DNA of 64,000 nt. Origin: Dactylonectria macrodidyma. Taxonomy: Eukaryota; Ascomycota; Sordariomycetes; Hypocreales; Nectriaceae. The stretch is taken from the NCBI GenBank assembly GCA_020744425.1, contig JAGMUV010000008.1:1550001-1614000 (forward strand), written 5' to 3'. Made by a program: the position numbers and the translations under genes. Of this stretch, positions 59,502 through 64,000 are shown one piece after another (position 1 is the stretch's first letter; each line of letters starts with the position of its first letter). The notes beneath the pieces were generated by a model. The model was given only the letters and a program-made list of their open reading frames with translations, was not told where the DNA came from and searched no databases.

Positions 59502-61610
59502 TTCAGGCGGTCGCAGGTTTCGTCTGTTGCCCATAGTCGGAGACTGAGGAAGCGTGGGCGACGAATTGTAGTCTCTGTTGTGTCGTGGGGTGAAGCCAGA
59601 GGGCCCGTCTTCTGCGACGTTGAATGTCGACTCCGACTCAATGGTGTTCCAAGACTGCTTTGGGCTCACTGCGGTCGATGAGGATGGTAGAAGAGCCTTG
59701 GGAATCGTAGGAGAGTCGCCAACGATCGAAAGCTGAGACTTCATTGTCTCCAAGGCCCCTTCGTCTCCGCTAACTCCAACCGCCTCGCTCTGCATTTGTC
59801 CGAGGTCGACCATGTCGAAAAGATCCTGCATGTCGTCTTTGGGTTCTCCATCCCCACCTGTATTGAAGTCTCGCGAACTCTTTGGCCGTTGGCTCTCCTC
59901 CTGCTCAGCCGGCTGGGACACGCGGCGGCCCAGTCTGAGCGGCTCTGGTTGCAATTCCGAAATGATGGAACTGCTGTCGGATGCGGTGCTCCAGAAGTGT
60001 GCAGAAGATGCTTGAGGGAACTTGGGAAGCTCTACTACGCTGACGCTCTGCGCTAATCTGGCCTTTCTCGCGTCCTCTGGACGCAGAAACCCACCGGCGC
60101 CTCCGATGACGTATCGTGCCAGCGTGGATGGTGTGAGTCGTGAAGTCTGTTGGGCGGCAATCGGGAAGTGAGCCATCGGAGTGCTGGTTTCGGGCGATGT
60201 GTTTGGCTGAACGCTGCTGTAGTCGATGACTCTGATCTTGGGTCCTGGGTTCGTGAAGTCGACCGAGGAGAAGTCTTCGGTGAATGGTTGAGGTCGCTTT
60301 CCGGAAGACTTTCGCGTACTGGGGTCTGGAGTTGCCAAAAACTGGTCCATCACTTTCTCTGTGTACAGGGCAGTCTCTGCACTGGCTTCCGATAGTGGTG
60401 ACGAAGTGCTGGCTTCTCCATCCTTGCATACCTTTCTCCAAAACTCCTGCTTCTCGTGGCGCTGATGCGGCTGGTCGTGGTGGATGATCATTGCAGGTTC
60501 CTCTGGAAGGTCGTTTGCATAGATACTTCCAGTGACTGGAGGAGAGATGACATCGCCGATTGCTTGGTGCTTCTCCTGTTCGTCTTCTTTGTCTGGGGGG
60601 CTTCCTTGTTCCGGTTGCAGGTGCAATCCTTGCTCGGTGCGTGGCACGGTAATCTCGCCTCCGTCGTGAGGAGTAGATTCGTCGGATTGTGCAGTCGCTT
60701 CAGTCTCAACTTCAGGCAACCCAGTGTTTAAGGATGAAATCGCATCGCTCACGTTATCATAGTGTAGATCCATTAGGGGAGAAAGGTCTGGCAGGTCGTC
60801 CAGGTGCAGTGACAGACGCGGGTAGGCTGAGGCTGGTGCGTCTACCTTGACTGTTATCACGGACTCGTTATCAGAGTCATAAAACTCCGGATTGGTGAGG
60901 CTGAGAGTGCTCCCACCATTGTTGCCTCCCCCGACACCAAGGTCTCGTCGAATGATGTGCGGGATCCGAGGGATAATCAGGAACTTGTCCCAGCGCGGCG
61001 ACCAGTAGCGAGCCTCCTTCATTCTGGGAAGTTCGCAGGGCCGATTCTCTCGCTCGGCCAGTGCCTTTTCAATGAGGTACATTCGGGCATATTCCATCGG
61101 CGACAGACGTGGCTTCGCAAGCTCGTACTTCATCTTTGGGCCATCTCTCGGGTGAGAGAACCGCTTGGGGACATCTTTGCCGTCAGTGACGATGGGTATC
61201 ATGTCAGACTGAGGTCTCGCGCATAAGTTCCGGGTGCCAGTCTCGGGAACATGCCCGGGGTCGGAAATTTGCACCTTCATCGCAGGGCGACGATTCTTTT
61301 TGCCAAGTTTCAGTGTACCAGATGCGTCCTTTTTGGCGGGAGGCTGTTTCGTCGACAGCTCTTCAGGCAAAGTAGGATCGTCGGGGTTCGATCGTGATTG
61401 CATCTTCTTGATGAATTTGGCCGATTTGGCGGCAATCTCTTCGATTGGAGGCAGGGGAGGGACTGGGGGAATTTCTTCCTTCTTTGCCTGGCGGCGCATC
61501 AACTTTCGAAGTCGTTTGGCGCCTTTGGACCTCTTGGATCGTTTGGAGGCTTTAGAGTTAGAGCTGGCGACATTTTCGTTCTCTTTCTCGTCGTCAGAGT
61601 CGATGCTCCA
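59502..61610 (-). CDS. Middle segment of the large interrupted gene
   Basis: 703 codons open directly behind the UAG at 61611-61613, in the same frame as the upstream segment. The first ATG is at 61499, and the 37 codons before it are protein-like (WSIDSDDEKENENVASSNSK, then a Lys/Arg-rich run). Visible blocks are a proline stretch (EEIPPVPPLPPIEEIAAK), KPRLSPMEYARMYLIEKALA, a compact block (EARYWSPRWDKFLIIPRIPH, then IIRRDLG), GSTLSLTNPEFYDSDNES, and long acidic Ser/Pro-rich disordered parts. It ends at a UAG (59499-59501), behind which the frame continues at once. I recognise no family. Treated as a separate gene, it would begin at 61499 and give 666 residues. Confidence 0.65.
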
Positions 61611-61613
61611 CTA
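61611..61613 (-). other. First internal in-frame UAG, in a hairpin loop
   Basis: The codon follows QEVNSRDV and precedes WSIDSDDE. On the RNA, bases 61625 to 61598 form a stem of AGUCGA with UCGACU, a two-base bulge, three further pairs, and an eight-base loop CUAGUGGA that holds the UAG. The adenosine is base 61612 (a T on the plus strand). Fold by eye only. Confidence 0.7.
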
Positions 61614-62925
61614 GACATCTCGACTGTTGACCTCTTGCGGAATGAGCAACCCTAGAATCGACATCTCCAACGGTGACAAGTCGAGCTCCTTTGCGAGAGG
61701 GTGCTGGCAAAAGTCCGTTTCGGAAAGGTCTTTGGGGTAGCAGAGGACGGGTGGCTCAACCTTGTCACGAGTAAAGGCTGCGCAGTCTGTCTTGGCTGGT
61801 GAAATCTCGCGGCCAGGCATTCCTTTGAGTAGTGGGTTCGATGCAATGGTGACAGAAGGAGTCGGCGGCATGAGAACAGACGAGTGTTGAGAATCAAAGG
61901 ATGCGTCGCCACTGGTTGTGACATCGGGAGTGGCCTTCTTCGGGGAGGTTCCGGAGGGCACAAGGCTTGGTACACTACCCTCGGTCGATAGGTAGGACGA
62001 TTCCGTAGATGAAGTTGGCCCGTACATTTCGATCGGACTCTTCTGGGCCAAATCGTGCAAGATGGCCAAGCAGGACTGTTCCAGCTTCTTGGATTCTTCA
62101 CAGTACTTGCTTAGGGCGTCTCGACCTTCAGCATATCCGGCGTTGTCACAGAACCCGAAAAGCTTCATCTGAATCATCAGTTTCTGGTGATCGGAACTGC
62201 GTTTACCCCGCATCAAGTACTCAAAGACGGAGAATCGAATGCTGTCTCGAAGGCCGGGTGAGTAGGGTGTCGGATCGATGTCGCCTTCATCTTGAAAAAC
62301 CACAAAAGGGGGGAAGAGTGCGTTGAGTCGAGCCATCAACTTTAGTGTTTCCTCATCACTCTTGGTCAAGTCTTCGATCAAAGCCTGCAGGTTTCACCGG
62401 TTAGCATCGATAATTATTTCAGGAGGAGTGTGGGTTACTTACGCAAATTCTGAAAACCATGTGGAACCGTCGGTAGTGAGTGGAGGCATGATGGTCAAGC
62501 TCGTCAACGAGTTGAGCCTGGTGTTTCTCAAGCGCTGTAGTCTCCATCGCGCTCTTTGTCGCTTTCATGAGGCGGAGACGATGAAATTCCATCGCATCCA
62601 AATAGCCGAGCCCATCCAGAAGTCGAGATCGGTCGATACCTCCATCTCCGGTGTGCCTGAAAATGTTGCTGGATGCTTCTTTCAGGTGTTTCCGGGGGTT
62701 AGCACCGTAGTTGATGCCCTTTGCAGAGCGAATAGCGGGCCAAGCGGCTTTGATCTCAGCCTGGAGAGCAGGATCGTTGTCAAGGGCGCGTAGCTTGCGT
62801 TGAACATCTTGGGCGAAACCACATTCTTGAGGGTTGAGGTCGTTGTTGGGGTCAAGAAGTCGTGTCAGAATTTCGTGGCCGGAAGTGAGCCACCACTCCT
62901 CGAGCTCTGCCGCGAAAGGCGGCAT
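61611..62925 (-). CDS. First segment of the large interrupted gene
   Basis: Exons 62925-62443 and 62384-61611 give 418 residues up to a UAG. The 58-nt intron has GTAAGT, a CTAAC branch site and TGCAG, so this is an expressed-type gene start. The ATG lies in CC-ATG-CC context; the protein begins MPPFAAELEEWWLTSGHEIL. The first 230 residues look folded and mainly helical (RSRLLDGLGYLDAMEFHRLR, EKHQAQLVDELDHHASTHYR, DEETLKLMARLNALFPPFVV). The next 120 are Ser/Thr/Pro-rich, and the end is ELDLSPLEMSILGLLIPQEV. Behind the UAG the same frame continues for 703 codons. With both internal UAGs read as sense, the product would have 1,530 residues. The family is unknown to me. Confidence 0.75.
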
Positions 62926-62976
62926 GGCTCTCGGATTTCAAAAGAACGAGGGCTGACGTTGATGGATGCGTGTGTT

Positions 62977-63027
62977 GATGAATAGCTGATGCTGATGAAT
63001 AGCTGGTGCTGATGGAGTGTTGATGTT
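62977..63027. repeat. 17-bp tandem repeat in the leader of the large gene
   Basis: GATGAATAGCTGATGCT, GATGAATAGCTGGTGCT and a degenerate third unit lie 52-102 bp upstream of the ATG, and thus probably within the 5' untranslated region. Confidence 0.75.
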
Positions 63028-63179
63028 GATGGTGTTGTTAGGAGGAAGTTGTTGTGGGTAAGTTAGAAAGGCGGCGGCGGTGTTGTGGTTGAGAAGAAAT
63101 AAAGTGGGGAAGTGAGTGACTGCAAATTCGAAGGGTGCAAGATCAAACATTCCAGAGTCCCGGATTCAAGGAGTGCAAA

Positions 63180-63224
63180 GTCGAAGAGTGAAAGGTCGAA
63201 GTGTGGAGGGTCGAAGTGCGTAGG
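63180..63224. repeat. 15-bp tandem repeat upstream of the large gene
   Basis: Three imperfect units of the form GTCGAAGWGTGRARG lie 255-300 bp upstream of the ATG at 62925. No function is visible. Confidence 0.7.
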
Positions 63225-64000
63225 GATGATGTAAGGGTAAGGTGTGAATAAGAGAGACGTGGAAGGGTGAAGAGGTTGAAGTTCATTCAATAACGAGGTA
63301 TGTTGGAGAAAGGAAGTTATGGGTGGTCAAGTTGTAGTTTCTCTTACTACTAGTACTCAGTTACTGCTCACATGGTGGCTCATCTTTGGCTCTGAACAGC
63401 TGGCGAACACTGGCGGATCACACCGAGGTGAGCGAGGATAGAACAACACGTGACCCAAGGCTGCATAGGTGAGCACCGTACATGATCAATGAGCAATTGC
63501 AACCTGTTTTGACTCCCCATGGCTGTCTTGACGCGAGCCCCAGTGGTGTCGAGATGTATCTGTGTGGTGTTGAGATGTGACTCTGCAGGCCTACCCTGGA
63601 GCAGAGAACGGATCTCTACCTTCTACGTATGCTTCCAGAGCGCATCACGTGAACTCTGGTTTTGCTAAACCAATGTAAAGAGACGCATGAAAGCGGCACA
63701 TATCGCTCAATTTGCGGAGTCTTTGTTGATGAATTTAGATGGTCGGGCACCTACATACGTAGTAAAAGTTAAATGAAGCATGGCTCGGCCGAAATCTAGG
63801 GAGGTATCAGGAGGCCTCGCAATCCCCTGAAGCCCCACAGAGTCCTGGTTCCTGCTTTGGTGACGGAATGTGGGTAGGCCAATGGTTGGCGCTTTTGTCT
63901 TTCTGTCAGTCAGCAGAGATAATTGATTTAGGGTTTCCCTTAGTATAGAGCAACTAAACGCGGGCGTAATTCTCACACTCGAAAGGACTTCCGTCAGTGA

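Larger units (their letters stand above)
62926..64000. other. Promoter region of the large gene, with short tandem repeats
   Basis: No gene is seen to the right edge. Within 300 bp of the ATG at 62925 there are two small tandem repeats (62977-63027 and 63180-63224). Beyond that are plain intergenic sequences. The minus-strand frame at 63707-63976 has no signature. Confidence 0.5.

Noticed and set aside
59499..61613. Introns that would remove the two internal UAG codons of the large gene
   Set aside because: Using the UAGs as acceptors needs donors at codon boundaries. For the first, the only choices are GTCAAC (21 nt, too short), GTCCTC and GTTGAG, all poor. For the second, GTGAGC 171 nt upstream is possible but would remove clearly protein-like sequence. 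Acceptors beyond the first UAG lead to frameshifts or rely on poor donors.

Overview
The window reads as nuclear DNA of a filamentous ascomycete, most likely a Sordariomycete and possibly Hypocreales. The genes carry short GT-AG introns (about 45-115 bp) with CTAAC/CTGAC-type branch sites. They include fungal families such as NoxB, a HET-domain protein and a Zn2Cys6 regulator with a fungal C-terminal region. Intergenic spaces are long and pyrimidine-rich, and there is no operon-like packing. The order-level placement is inference from family resemblance only.

Layout. 1-649 (+): 3' end of a microbial-type PARG-domain gene. 3216-6494 (-): Sec24, the COPII cargo adaptor. 9145-10164 (+): linker histone H1 with four introns. 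12687-14456 (+): proline-rich, NPF-containing protein. 16290-16616 (+): small cysteine-rich protein. 17442-19263 (-): LrgA/LrgB fusion membrane protein. 20267-22033 (-): HET protein. 23926-25318 (+): glutaryl-CoA dehydrogenase. 26688-27636 (+): Ubc4-type E2 enzyme. 30378-32204 (+): NADPH oxidase NoxB. 35699-37204 (+): Ser/Thr-rich single-pass membrane protein. 38647-40378 (+): MFS transporter of the anion:cation symporter type. 42324-42752 (+): small GPI-type wall protein. 43508-43967 (+): Dabb-domain protein. 45054-46319 (+): unknown protein. 47662-49904 (-): Zn2Cys6 transcription factor with an AT-hook. 49905-58274: 8.4 kb gene-poor stretch with one gene relic and a 15-bp minisatellite. 58275-62925 (-): very large unknown gene. 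Most genes are independent housekeeping or surface genes; I see no biosynthetic cluster.

The most interesting locus is 58275-62925. Three long open segments (418, 703 and 407 codons) lie in one reading frame and are separated only by two single UAG codons, at 61611-61613 and 59499-59501. The sequence downstream of each UAG is immediately open and protein-like. Both UAGs fall in the loop of a foldable RNA hairpin, while the terminal UAG at 58275 does not obviously do so. This is the arrangement expected for a gene whose premature stops are corrected by the A-to-I mRNA editing (UAG to UGG) known from the sexual stage of Sordariomycetes. Stop-codon readthrough and pseudogenisation are the competing explanations.

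Secondary points are a 27-bp (9-codon) repeat that keeps the LrgB frame open past its UAG stop, two strong hairpins just downstream of the Zn2Cys6 gene, and a stop-free 48-nt intron in SEC24.
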